From assembly GCA_905178155.1 (NCBI GenBank), contig CAJINV010000004.1, positions 10,771,655 through 10,835,654 of the forward strand: 64,000 bases of DNA. The letters are read 5' to 3'. This document shows positions 21,201 through 32,079 of the stretch, piece by piece. The position numbers and the translations under genes were made by a program. The number at the start of each line of letters is the position of its first letter. Position 1 is the first letter of the stretch. The notes below the pieces were generated by a model. The model saw nothing but the letters and a program-made list of their open reading frames with translations. It was not told where the DNA came from and did not search any database. The DNA comes from Amoebophrya sp. A120 (taxonomy: Eukaryota; Sar; Dinophyceae; Syndiniales; Amoebophryaceae).

Positions 21201-24200
21201 CCGAATAAGTTGTTTTTGGAACTGGCTTCACAGCTTGGTAGCTACAAGGGCGGCCCGTCAACAACTTTACTTTGCGGCGAGAGCCTGCGAGGGGGCACTT
21301 AGCGGAATCGGGGCACCCCGGACAAGGCGAGGGGCTGTGGCGTCGGCGCCGCCCTTCAGCAGGTGGCAGCATTTGGTAAGAGTGCCTGAGGGCGGGCTCC
21401 CCTACTCGTGTTAGCGGGTCTAATTCGATAGCGGGATCTACATACCCGCCGGATAGTAGGTTAACGGCCGGGCTCTTATCGGTTTGCACGGAGACGGATA
21501 TGAGTGCGCTCAGGTCTGGCGTGGCGCTAGTTTCTTGGCCGGGGTTTGGTGTTCGAAGGGGCCGACGCCCTCAGAGTCAAACTCAAAGGCGCCAGTCTAC
21601 TACTCTGGGGGCCTAGGTATCAGGTGGGTCAGTAGCTTTTGGACCTGGGGGCGCGTCCCGCATCATCATATACGATGCCCCTCGGCGCATCATTTTCGAG
21701 TAAGTGACGGAAAGGACTAGACTTATATGGAAAGGGCTAGCAGATCCCTGGTAAGCTAATGCAAGGCGGCACGACTGGACCCGCATTCGAGGCGGGGGTC
21801 GTGCCATGGAAAATTTCTTTCGATCCCACCCACCCACCCGGTGCGCTGTTTCCTCGCGCCCACGCGGCTTTCGTGGTGACAGAGGATTCATTTTGGGAGG
21901 GGCCTTGAGGCATCCCAGTAGGCTGTCTCAGCGGTGAGGGACCGAGACGCCCTTGCCCTCTCTCCTCCGATCACGCCATAGGGCGTGTCGGGTGGTTGGT
22001 TCAGATTGATAGGACGATAGGAACGGAGCGAAATGGGACCAGGCGCATTCTCCAGCTGCACGTTCCAAAACAAACATGATAAAAGCAAGATTATGAACGT
22101 AAATCGCTGTTAATGGCAGATCAAAGCAGAATGGACCGATTCTGGTGGGCGAACAACAATTCTTATTCGAAGCAGAAGGCACGATTTACATCGTGAGTAA
22201 TCGCGATTACGTCGCGATTTGCAACAAGTTCAAATTCTTACTTTACATTTTTAGTGCTTTTGTACCACTCTAAAAAGCCTAAAGATTTTGATTCAAACAT
22301 TCACTTTTTGTCGCTGATGAAATGAAATCATTTTTTGCCGTAACTCTTCTTGCAAATTTTTTCAACCCATTTGTACTTTTCGGCTGCTGACTGTCCGACT
22401 TCTTCTTTGTATGCTGGCGACTCGGGATCCAGCTGCTTGTAACTCGCTCGCACTTCGTCTTTTTTCTTGATCAATTCCTTCAAACGGGGAATCTCGCTTT
22501 CCAACTTTTCCTTCAGCCGCCGCAGGTGTCTTCTTTTGTCTTCACCCACGCGCTGCCGATCTTCACCCAACTTTCCTGGTGGTCTCGGGTGGATCCGTTG
22601 CTGACGATGTAACTCACGCTGATACTTTCGTCTTTCTGGTTCTTTGTCTCTTCTTCTAACTGCTGAATTTGTTCCGCAATTGCTGTGGTGCTGAAACTCT
22701 CTTCGTTGGAAAGGTTCGCGTCGACGGTTAGTTTAGCAACTTCGCGAGCAAGATCTTCGACTTGCTGTTCGTCCTTTACCCGTTGTTCCTGGTCGTGGTC
22801 GACCGCTTCTTGCTTTCCAGCCTCACCGACGGAGAGAACTGGTCCACAAGCCGCAGTCTTGGGCTTGATGAAGACCCTTCCTCATAATTGGGACCAGGCG
22901 CATTCTCCAGCTGCACGTTCCAAAACAAACATGATAAAAGCAAGATGAAGATTATGAACGTAAATCGCTTTCTTAGCATTGTAATTGCGAACAGCACGTG
23001 GAGGTGGACGACGACGAGCAGTATTTTTTCACGGGATACCGCTACAAGGAGATTCTGAAAGACATCAGCACCATGATGGGTGGTTTTTCTGACATATGGA
23101 TTGCAGATATGTCTGGGTCTGGAAACTTGTAATGCTAAAAGTGAATGATAGAGGCACTGCCATACGCAGCTATGCATGACAAATCTTTTGGCTGCCATGT
23201 GCATGTCTTACGTATTCCGCATGACAAACTGCGTTTTTGCATGACAGGCAAGAGGGCCTTTTCGTGCCTATGCAACACAGATTCTCGAGTCATGCCAGAC
23301 AAGCATGACAAACTTGCAATCTTCCAGACCCAGCCAGTGGACATATTAGCACGTTTAATCTCTCTCTACATAGTGCATTCACGTAGTTCTCTTTTATTTT
23401 CTTTCTTCAAAAAGTTCAAGTCGTTCTCTTCCCCGTGCTGTACCAAGGTCTTGTTTCCAGACAAAACACCAGACATATTTGCAATCCATACGAAACTTCA
23501 GGCCTGTCGGCGCCGTATCAAAAGGAAAACTCTACCGCCTGGCGATACGCAATAGAGGGATTTTTTGATTGCAGAGTGCGACATATGCAAGTAAGAGTAC
23601 GTACTAGACTTGAAGAGGAGCCTTATCTTTTCTTGGTAGTGATGCAGTGTGTAAGTAGTCTGAGCCTCTGCAGCTGCAGCTTAGCCGGTAGTAGCTTCTA
23701 GCGCAGTAGCGTAGTCGTCCGGTCGTTGGTTCGGCACGCTAGACGCGCCTTCTGTAGGGTCTCGCAGTATTGGAAACCTCTTCTCGACGCACAGCACGAG
23801 AGAAAGCCACTCTAGCTCTGCCCGTTTTTTTGTATGCAGCGCAACCAGAAAGAGGACCGAAGAACAGCAGGGTTGTACATCTTGGTACGCAAATTTGTGA
23901 TGCACTTGCAAAAACATATAAGAGCGGGGTAACAAATTCTGACGAGTTGTGGCCTTCCCACTTCTCACCCGCCCGGCCGGGTGGGTGACTAGTGGGACGG
24001 AACCAGGATCCTGACCACGAGAACGGCGAAAAGCAAGATCCGGCCAGCTGGTCATCCGGCCAGCTGGTCAGGATCCTGGTTCCGTCCCACTAGTCACCCA
24101 CCCGGCCGGGTGGGTGAGAAGTGGGAAGGCCACAACTCGTCAGAATTTGTTACCCCGCTCTAATAAAATCCCTTGAGTACTACTACGTGTGCGATATAAT

Positions 24201-27200
24201 ATGAGGAAGGAGTTGTAGTTTTCCACGCCATACGCCGGGGCACACTTTCAGCAAGGCACAGCTGGCCACCGATGGAGGCGGTTGCTGGAAAATCGCCACG
24301 AAGGACCTGCGTGCCTTCTACCTAGAGGACGTGCCACCGCAATTTGGTGCGCAGCTGCAGGAGGCCTTTCGCAAATTCGCGAACGCTGCCTACGGTCCGG
24401 CAAGCCTGGTATCCAATTGAAAACGTCAAGGGTTGAAAACGTCTGCTCGGAGGACTTCGAATTCTTTCATATGGTCAGCAAGTTTCTAGCTTTGTATGAT
24501 ACGACTAGCAAATGCAACCAGAGTGAAGCAAAAAGATCTTCTTTGAATCTCCATCGCATCTTTTGACGTGGATAAGTATGCGCTTTTTATCTCTTGGCTC
24601 CTTTGAAATCTATCTGGTGGTGGTTTTCGTCCATTTATCAGTTACAGCAAGAACACGCCAGTAGGGTATAGACATCACATTTGTTGGAACTAGGCAAAAA
24701 TGTCCTGCAAACTTGAAAGAGCATGCCATGCGCATTCCCTCGTCCATGACTGAATTGGATTCACTTTTGCATGTAAGTCGATATAAATCGACCACTTGGA
24801 TGCAAGTACAACTTACAAATAAAATGTGAAGAGACCCCGCCGGCCGCGTTTTTCTGTGAGAGACGCATTTTGTTTTCACCAAGACGGACGAAGGGACAGA
24901 CGATTAAACCGCGTTTTCAATTTGATGTCTCTTCGCGTTCGCGCACTGCAACGGCGGCCTCGGCGCTACCGCCGGTTTATGAAGTGGAAAGAATTTAGCT
25001 CTCGCTCTGCCACAGTTCTATGTATGTTTTTCGTTTTTTCTTCCGGGATACGATCTCCAAGCGAAAGGTACTAAACTTGCTCACTGGGCGGGCAAGTTTT
25101 TTTTTTTCAGATTCGCTGACGCAGGGCAGGGAAGAAAACGAAAAAGAGATTGATGATTATTAATTTACCCACTGAGGTGGACGACGAGGGCAAGGTTTTT
25201 CCTAGGATTTGCGGGGACAAGTATCGGCGACGGGGCGACCAAGGATGGCTGGCATTTGTACGACCCCCTGGCGGAATATGGTATACTTTAGTTATAATTT
25301 TTTCAAAAGCAAATGCAAAGGTTAAGAAAGGTCCGGATCGATAATGGTCATTATTTTTTCTTTATCTTTTGCAGTACCTACTTAGCTCTAGCCAGCGATA
25401 AAGTAAGAATGTAATAAATTCCAGGTCGCATGTTATCCTCCGTGATATAATCGTCCCCACGACCACCACGACCCGCTGCAAATTAGGTACGAGGAAGATG
25501 AAAAAAACTCTGCTTGGCAAGAAGCTCTGTGAGTTAGCATGGTTTGTAGCGGCATATATAATATCAAATAAAGCTCGACTTGGCTTAGGCTTTCTTCTTT
25601 ACTCTGGTTTTCTAATGCTATGCAGGTCGGGTGTTGTCGTGGTAAGGTCGTTTTTTCACAGGATGCGTGGGCATCGATATGACGGAGGGGCCGGGCGACT
25701 CACCCTGGCGGCTGTATGCCCTGCAAAAGCAATACATACTTGATGCGGGCGGCTTTGGAGTGCCGGAATGGCATAAAAGAGAAAAGCAACCATGTATAGA
25801 GATCTGTCATTTTGCATTTCTTGTGGCTCATTCGAGCGAATCGCAAGAGGTCTGGAGGTTTTGCGAGAAGACAGAAATATGCATGCCCGAGGGGAATTTC
25901 TGGAAAGAAGCAGCAGGCTTTTACGCTCGCCAGTAGCGGCAGTTCTGCTTCTGCAGACCAAGACCGCGATAATTAAACTGGCTTCCAGCACGACCCAGCA
26001 TTCATCCATCGTGCCTTGCAGATCCAGATTCACCTTACGATGAGAATGAGAAACGTCAATATCATATCGCACGGCCAGTTCAGAAGGAGTATCCGCTATA
26101 ATCATAGCCCAGATTCTTCTACTTGAGTTTCTTTTACGTTTAACTGCAAACCCAATCAACATCCGGTATTGTGCTAATTTGCAATGTATCAAACGCAAAT
26201 AGGTGTGTTGGAAGAATGCAGATAATTGATACTTCTCATGGTGCAGGTTTTGAATCTGCCAAATAAAGGCCTGAAATGCACACATCAGAGCAGCACAAAT
26301 TCTACGGAGGCTTTGCCATGCGCTGTCTGCGTGAGAAGAAATGCCCCCTCCTGGAAGCAAAGAGCGCATTTCTTTTGCCGTGCCGGCTATGCAAGACAGA
26401 CTTTATTTGCCTATTCCAGAATCCGCCATCACAAGTTCGCATTCTTCCAAACCCAGAAATCTTTGCAATCCATACAATGCATAGGAGGTCGAGCGTGAAT
26501 AAGAGCTACCAGCTCTGCGAGAGCTACCCGCAATGGCTGGTGGTGCCCAAGTATCCTGTGCAAGAGTTCGATATCGTGCTCGCGGTACTCATCTGTGTCT
26601 GTCCGATGCAGCATCTTCACCGATTATTGCCTTTTTGCAAGAAGGTTAGGCTTGACAAGTCGCATTTTACTTATTAATTTGTTCTTCGATTCCGAGAATA
26701 GAAAGTTGTAGTAGAGCTGCCAGTTGTTTACGTTTAGTTGTTCTACGTAGCGAGAAAGCACTGCTCGATAAGTATTTCTTTTGCACTGCATACCACGCGA
26801 GTATCGGACCCGGTGCTGCTGGCGGTGAGTAACTACCGCAAGAAGAAGCGGATCCCCTCTCTGAGCTGGTGCGGGGTATTCAAGAAAAAAACATTGTAGG
26901 TGTAACTTTTTTGGAGGAACAGCATTACAAATTTGTCTGGCATGACAGCAGAAACATGTCATGCGCAGATAGTACGTGAAAACGCCCTGTAATGGACCCT
27001 ACGATGCATGCCAAGCATGACAGACGCAATCACTTTGCATGTTGCGCATCACAAATTTACACCAACAACGTTTTTTTCTTAGATACGGCGGCCCCGCGCT
27101 GCACTACGCCTGCGTGTTCCGCTCCTCGCAGCCATGCGACGGGCTTTGGGGCAACAGTTCCGAGGCGGACGAACGCCTCCTCCGGGAAATTGCGACGGGG

Positions 27201-30200
27201 AAACAGATATCCGCAGCAAAAGCAAAACTAACGTATTACTCATGGTGCGCCTCCACAATAAAGCTGCACAAGAAACTGAAACGAAGAAAGTAAGTAATTT
27301 AGATAAGTATTAGACTAGAAGAAAAAAATTAAAATTTCACAAAATTTTTACCGAGAAGACATGCCCCTGTCACAGAACAATATGGGCATGCAGGTGCATG
27401 AAACTGTAGACGATATCAGACCTGCAGACCCACTCATCTGCACGACTTTCTATGTGAGTACCTGTGCACAAACATGATATGGCTACCGTGTGTCTCCGCG
27501 CGTCGATGGTTTTGCGCTGGATAGCCAAATATCAAATGCAAATATGTCTGGGTCTGGAAGGATGCAAGGTTTGTCATGCACATTTTGCATGACTCCTGAT
27601 GTCTGTGATGCATGCCCTAGCATTAAATATTTCGTGAGGGCTTTCTGATGCCTAGACCGCATGAGAAATGCCCCCTCACCGTGGCAAAATCTGGACCGCT
27701 TTTGCTGCTCATGCAATACAGATTTTTGTAGAATCCAAATGCAGCATCACAAGTTGCATCCTTCCAGACCCAGACATATTTGCAATGCATACCAAATGGC
27801 CTCTCCAAGCCGCTCTTCGTCCTGGATCTTCGTACGCACAAATCCGCTTTGGGAAACAAGGCCGGGGGCGGCGGGTAAGAAACCATGAAGCAGCGAATAT
27901 TATTGCACTATATTCTTCTCTTCCTTGCGATCGCTTTACCTTTACTTCAAAGTACTTAATACGATGCCATGAAGTGTATTTTCGCACTAGGTTGATGCAC
28001 AAGTGAGTAAAAATCTTTCCGGTTTGTTGTTTGACAAGTACGCATTACATTTAGTATAGCTATAGCTATAGTCGTCTGGTTTAGAAGTCTCGACGACGGC
28101 ACTGGTGTAGTAACTTGTGATCGCTACAGGTATGAGGACTACTCCTTTTGTCAGCTGGAGTTCGCGTATCAGAGTGCCCAACTCCCCCTCCCTGTCCTTA
28201 TTTGTCGCGCAAACAGCGAATCCAGATCAAGTCTTTGCATTGTTCGCATGGCAGGCTCGGACCGCCAGAAGAGTGCTGCAACCTTGTGTAAATTCGTCTT
28301 GCAAATGCAAATAATAAACCTGCTCTCTTGCCGACGCTTGTTCCATTCCTGTGGATGCCCTTCTATAAATAAATCAGAGGGAGGGGCAGTTGTGCACTTC
28401 CATATCGAGGGGATTCCGAACATACACGCAGTCCGAGACTCCTACGAGGTACGCAAGGGAAAAAAAGTGTGTACTTAATGACCTATGTTGTACTCATGCC
28501 ATGGTCGGAGAACGTCGCGGACGTCGATGCACGATTCCCGGCCGATTTTCAGCCTATGCACATTGCATGAGAAACTGAAATTATGCAAATTTTTGATATG
28601 ATTTGCCAGATAGATGTGAAGGAAAAGATGTATTTGACGTGAAGGAGAAAATCGTGCTGCGAGCGTGGTGCCCCTGTCGCGCTGGGGAGAATATAATTGC
28701 AGTCTTTTTCTTCGAAGACGGTGTACGTAGCTGTATCTGTATGTTGCTCGGTACTGCTGCAAAAGTGCAGAGTTAATAGAGGATGAACACGCTTTTTTCC
28801 CTTTGGATACGAGAAAATGGAGAAAGCGGTGTGTCGCATCGCCTACAACCAAGCGGGTTCCTGTATCATATCGAATACACGGGATACAAAACAAGTTGCA
28901 GATGAATCGATGATGTAGAAGTACTATGTATGTGAACCTTTTTGATGCTTTTTGCTTTTGCTGCAGAAGATGCTATTGTCTCGGAATGATGATAGATTAT
29001 GTTTCTTTTTCGGTCTCTGCGGACGCCTTGCGGATCACGATATGCACTGCAAACATGTAGTCTGGGCCTTGTGATGTGATGAATGAGTGAATGTGGACTT
29101 GTTGTGCGCTTACTGCGAATGGTTTCACGAGAACCCGTAACGCATGAAGGAGATAATAAAAAGCCACGCCTCCGCCACAACAATTGTCATCATTTAAAAC
29201 ACAGCTTGTCGTGCTGACGCGCAATTCGACTAGCTTCTGTTCAATGGGATACACGTTTAGAATATCGTGATCGTCCCGCCGAAGTAGAAGTGGGTATTGG
29301 TATGCGATGGAGTTGTTCTCCCGCGCTCATCTCGCAGGAAGTACGTACTATACTGGGATTGCAAGAATAGATGAAAATGTCGAGCACTCCATTTCCAGAG
29401 GGCAACCCGACGAAGACATGTTTGTAGTGCATATCTGATTTCCATTTCCGTATGATACTCGGGTACACCGACGTGGGAAACAGCCTGTGGTTTGAGAATC
29501 TCAGCCTGATCCTGCAAGCGGCCGCGAACGTTGCGTGGAAAATGCGGCAGAACCGGGCCTGTCTGGTGCACTGCAGCGACGGCTGGGTATGCATCAAAAA
29601 TATTGTAGCTCCAAGTCTGGATTTCGCTGACCACTAGCGGAGGATCAAAAAAAACACGTGCCTAATTATTAATTTTTATTAGTACATGATTTGGATTCAT
29701 GTGACAACGCGCAGCATCATCGAAGCATCAATTATGATCGTTATGATCGTTGCATTTTTTCCATTAGCAGCAGGGGCACCTAGTGTAGTTGTCATGACGG
29801 AACACGTAAGTACGTTTACGTAGCCACGTGGCTAGGAGGGTTTCAAGTCGTTTACCGTGGCTTCCTGAAGACGTGAAGACTAAATATACCCTGAATATTA
29901 AAACGGTAACAAGCCCGATGAATGCGACACGGAAATACAAAAGACTTGAATTACACTGGAGAAAAACGCAACTTCGGCACATAAATCTATGCAACAAGCA
30001 CCATGAAAGAGCCTCCTCCAAACCTTGAATTATTGAGCGATGAATTAGAATTCCAGACCTGGAGGACATATTTACACCTGATACGGGGACCGCACCGCGC
30101 AAAACACGACGTTGGCCATGCTCAGTCTCGACCCATTTTACCGCACGATCGAAGGTATGTTATTTGCTTGTGTACCTATAGGTGGGACTGGGAGAAAATT

Positions 30201-32079
30201 TTTAGCATTCAAGAACTATTCCTGCAGGAACATCATCTCTCCTAGTACTTCTCTTATGCGATATGATCAAAAATCGAGGGACAGCTCTGGTACTGCACAC
30301 GGCCGCTCCTGCACTACCTCCGTAATTGAGAATGACCACCTTTGCTTTATTACCGGACTCCTCTGCTGCCTCACAACAGGTTTCTGCGTGCTGATTCAGA
30401 AGGAGTGGTGTTCGTACGGACACCAGTTTAAGACGCGGCTGGCGACCAGCCAAAAAGCGACGGGAGAATACTCGCCGGTCTTTTTTCAGTGGCTGGACTG
30501 TGTGTACCAATTCGCGGTCCTGCAGCACCCCGAGCGCTTCGAGTTCAACGAGCAGCTACTGTATCATCTGCAAATGTGCCTGCTGAGTCGGCGCGGAAAT
30601 AAAGATATAAGTGTATACTGAGTTGTGATGCTAATTTTTGCATAAAAGATGAGTGGTCACTTGTACGGTATTTTCCCACGATTTATTGCAAAGTTTTTAA
30701 GTAGTCGTGTTTCGGACGACAACGAAATGGGCTCCCTGCAGCACGACATCAAAAGAAATCGCTACTTCCCTCCATGCAACACAGTAGATCTTGTTGCCCT
30801 TCAAATCTGCATGACAAGTCCGGACGCAGACAAATTTCCAATGCATATGCTGCTAGACCTTACTACCTTTGCCGTTTCGAATCAGTTTGGCACCTTCGTA
30901 TTCAAGAAGAAATGCTGTGTCCGCGTAACTTAAAAAAACCCACAACATGTTGATAAATTTGCCTTGTTACATACTGCATGATGACAGCGACCAAGAAAGC
31001 GGCTTCTTTTCGGGCGTAGCTAGTACGCGTGGATGAAGACAGAGAAAACGAAATACTTAAGTAGAAACTACATTTGTGAAAAGAGGCTGCTAATGATGTG
31101 ATCTGGCATCACGAGAAATGAGAACAAAGTCACACGTCACCCACACAGCTTTTTTCTTTCGATACTTTCTGGCTGACAACGAGTCTGAGTGCTGCTCGCG
31201 GTACTTGACGAAAACGAAAAGCGTGTGGACGCACGTATCAACTGCAGAAATGTCCTGTGGGTTTCTTGGAGTATTTCGTATTATTTCATGCCAGCACTCT
31301 CGCCCGGTCTCCTACATCGTGAGAAACGGACTTCAGTACGCCACCAGACATGACAAAGTGAAATTTTTTGAAGGGTCTCTACACGCCCACAATGCACAAG
31401 CACCGTGAAAAACAGAAAGCGCATTTTTGCTTGACAAACTACATAGCACTGTTGGTTCGCTTCGTGCCACACAGGCGACTAGAAGTGCATCATTCGGAAT
31501 GCGCAACACACACTTACTGCCATACCGAGACCCACGCATTTTTGCAATGCATAGCAGGTTCTGGAGAACAAAACCCGCTACCGGAACCCGCGCTTCCGGG
31601 CGAAAATCTCGCCGCACGGCGTCAACATCGGGGAGGATGCCGGTGCTACTACGCCACCTTCGCTGATGGCCGCACCTCCCTCCGCAACAAGCCGCACCCT
31701 CTCTGTCACGATCGATTACTTGCCTATCCAGTTCTATCCCACAGAAAAGTTGCTAGTGCAGCACGACCTTATCCGTTCACGTATGAGTATGCTCAGACAA
31801 ACAGAAAAATGAAAGAGCATGCTAATGCTATCACCTCGTGCTGGAGCGGCCTAACCAGGACCATGCTCCTGTATTTATTCAGCATCTCCTCGGCAAAAAT
31901 GCTGACAGATCCACTTTTTGCTTGTTTTCAACAGCATGCGCGGAGGTCGTGCACGATCATGTTGGTGTGCTACTAGCTTTTTTCTGGGTGATAAATTCTC
32001 ACAGGCACGGCTGAAACTGTGGGAGAAATTCTGGCTACGGTATCACCCACACCTGTGGCTGATGGACCGCTCAACATGA
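15224..32079 (+). CDS. Myotubularin-type phosphoinositide 3-phosphatase (split gene)
   Basis: This would remove the 3-phosphate from PI3P and PI(3,5)P2 on endosomal membranes. N-terminal exons (about 15224-15427, 15738-16000, 16390-16470, 17095-17265, 17430-17965) encode disordered Gly/Ala/Pro-rich sequence with FG-like dipeptides. A PH-GRAM domain follows (LLAGEQILF, KLTVTNYRLHM; about 18283-19395), then KDLRAFYLED (about 24300), WRLYALQKQYILDAGG (25700), NKSYQLCESYP (26500), KKKRIPSLSW (26850), FRSSQPCDGLWG (27115), PLFVLDLRTHKSALGNKAG (27805), GYEDY (28130) and GIPNIHAVRDSYE (28410). The catalytic CX5R is split between exons 29450-29586 (VHCSDGW) and 30088-30154 (DRT), so Cys and Arg are both present. 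Later exons give VLIQKEWCSYGHQF, FEFNEQLL and LKLWEKFWLRYHPHLW. The stop is at 32077-32079. Exon borders are approximate. The phosphatase core is sure; attachment of the first exons is inferred. Confidence 0.88.
18723..18985 (+). mobile_element. Family A introner-like element in the myotubularin GRAM region
   Basis: Its ends are the family A inverted repeats (ATGTCTGGGTCTGG left, CCAGACCCAGACAT right). It is flanked by the direct repeat AGGACG (18717-18722 and 18986-18991). Removing the element plus one repeat joins the two exons in frame. Confidence 0.88.
19059..19309 (+). mobile_element. Family A introner-like element
   Basis: It has family A inverted ends and is flanked by CTGGA at 19054-19058 and 19310-19314. 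Joining across it keeps the myotubularin frame open. Only 68 bases of exon separate it from the previous copy. Confidence 0.88.
20454..20513. repeat. Repeat S, copy 1 (with an 8-bp deletion)
   Basis: It matches 22868-22970 from ATGAAGACCC to CATGAT but lacks the internal ACCAGGCG. It is followed abruptly by an unrelated 1.5-kb sequence. Confidence 0.85.
20514..22034. mobile_element. 1.5-kb inserted sequence between repeats
   Basis: This block has its own composition (G-rich, and T-rich in places) and no recognisable gene. It is bounded by copies of repeat S that share a 36-bp direct duplication (GCATTCTCCAGC...). It also contains a 91-bp piece found again in the FHA gene's intron. It behaves like a dispersed repeat of unknown class. 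Confidence 0.45.
21674..21764. repeat. 91-bp repeat, copy 1
   Basis: It appears identical to 48489-48579. It starts with GATGCCCCTCGGCGCATC, a small hairpin. Confidence 0.9.
22035..22108. repeat. Repeat S, copy 2
   Basis: It matches the second part of 22868-22970 (GGGACCAGGCGCATTCTCC onward), minus six bases (GAAGAT). Confidence 0.85.
22325..22866 (-). pseudogene. Nested minus-strand coding fragment, coiled coil
   Basis: Minus-strand reading from 22866 gives about 120 codons without a stop, rich in Glu, Gln, Lys and Val (VEDLAREVAKLTVDANLS, IQQLEEETKNQKDE). At about 22570 the sensible frame shifts to another one of 80 codons (LKEKLESEIPRLKELIKKK), which ends at a stop at 22328. Both parts predict coiled coil, and no family is recognised. 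The fragment sits inside the big myotubularin intron on the opposite strand, exactly between two direct copies of repeat S. It looks like a decayed element or an inserted gene piece rather than an exon of the host gene. Confidence 0.45.
22868..22970. repeat. Repeat S, copy 3 (complete)
   Basis: This is the uninterrupted version of the sequence that appears as two partial copies at 20454 and 22035. All are in the same orientation. Confidence 0.85.
23098..23339 (+). mobile_element. Family A introner-like element
   Basis: It has family A left and right arms (TGTCTGGGTCTGG, CCAGACCCAG) and is flanked by GACATAT at 23091-23097 and 23340-23346. The exon before it encodes EQYFFTGYRYKEILKDIS. A second family A right end lies at about 23452-23493, so copies may be nested here. 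Confidence 0.8.
23921..24161. repeat. Long near-perfect inverted repeat (97-bp arms)
   Basis: Arms 23921-24017 and 24065-24161 are reverse complements with a single mismatch, separated by 47 bases. The spacer and right arm also hold a tandem CCGGCCAGCTGGTCA pair. It lies in an intron, between the GRAM-region exons and the KDLRAFYLED exon of the myotubularin gene. Confidence 0.92.
25768..26489 (+). repeat. Intron ending in a degenerate family A right arm
   Basis: The right border carries a decayed family A arm (CTTCCAAACCCAGAAATCTT). GCATA occurs at both borders. The flanking exons encode contiguous parts of the myotubularin core. Confidence 0.5.
26885..27080 (+). mobile_element. Family C introner-like element in myotubularin
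   Basis: The left end AAAAAAACATTGTAGGTGTA is mirrored by the right end TACACCAACAACGTTTTTTT. Removing it joins TTCAAG to AGATAC, giving the expected phosphatase sequence FKRYGGPA. The borders are not GT-AG. Confidence 0.75.
27531..27791 (+). mobile_element. Family A introner-like element six bases into an exon
   Basis: It is flanked by CCAAAT at 27525-27530 and 27792-27797. A canonical intron (GTGAGT at 27454 to TAG at 27524) ends immediately before the left duplication, so the element leaves a 6-nt exon upstream. The rejoined sequence continues into PLFVLDLRTHK. Confidence 0.82.
28449..28808 (+). mobile_element. Family C introner-like element with GT...AG supplied by its duplication
   Basis: The left end GTACGCAAGGGAAAAAAAG pairs with the right end CTTTTTTCCCTTTGGAT. 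It is flanked by ACGAG at 28444-28448 and 28809-28813. Splicing GT at 28449 to the AG ending the right ACGAG restores DSYEKMEKAV. Confidence 0.85.
29587..30087 (+). repeat. Intron with degenerate family A-like ends inside the phosphatase signature
   Basis: The left border GTATGCATCAAAAATATTG and the right border CCAGACCTGGAGGACATAT look like decayed family A arms. Joining 29586 to 30088 gives CSDGWDRT exactly. The donor is GT, but the acceptor is not AG. Confidence 0.6.
30562..30843 (+). repeat. Probable degenerate family A element
   Basis: The left CATCTGCAAATGTGC and the right GACAAATTTCCAATGCATAT resemble family A ends. Removing it gives a myotubularin-like continuation towards QFGTFVF. 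Confidence 0.45.
31237..31553 (+). mobile_element. Family A introner-like element
   Basis: The left end ATCAACTGCAGAAATGTCC and the right end GACCCACGCATTTTTGC are family A ends with some decay. It is flanked by GCACGT (31231-31236) and GCAGGT (31554-31559). The rejoined sequence reads VWTHVLENKTRYRN. Confidence 0.78.

Larger units (their letters stand above)
19400..22998 (+). other. Large repeat-filled intron of the myotubularin gene
   Basis: No plus-strand exon can be supported in this stretch. It contains three copies of a 60-100 bp repeat, an inserted 1.5-kb sequence and a minus-strand coding fragment, all listed separately. Confidence 0.5.

Noticed and set aside
20546-21489. Several overlapping 60-130 codon frames on both strands in G-rich DNA
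   Set aside because: They have repeat-like composition, no conserved motif, and no preferred frame; they fall in a dispersed repeat.
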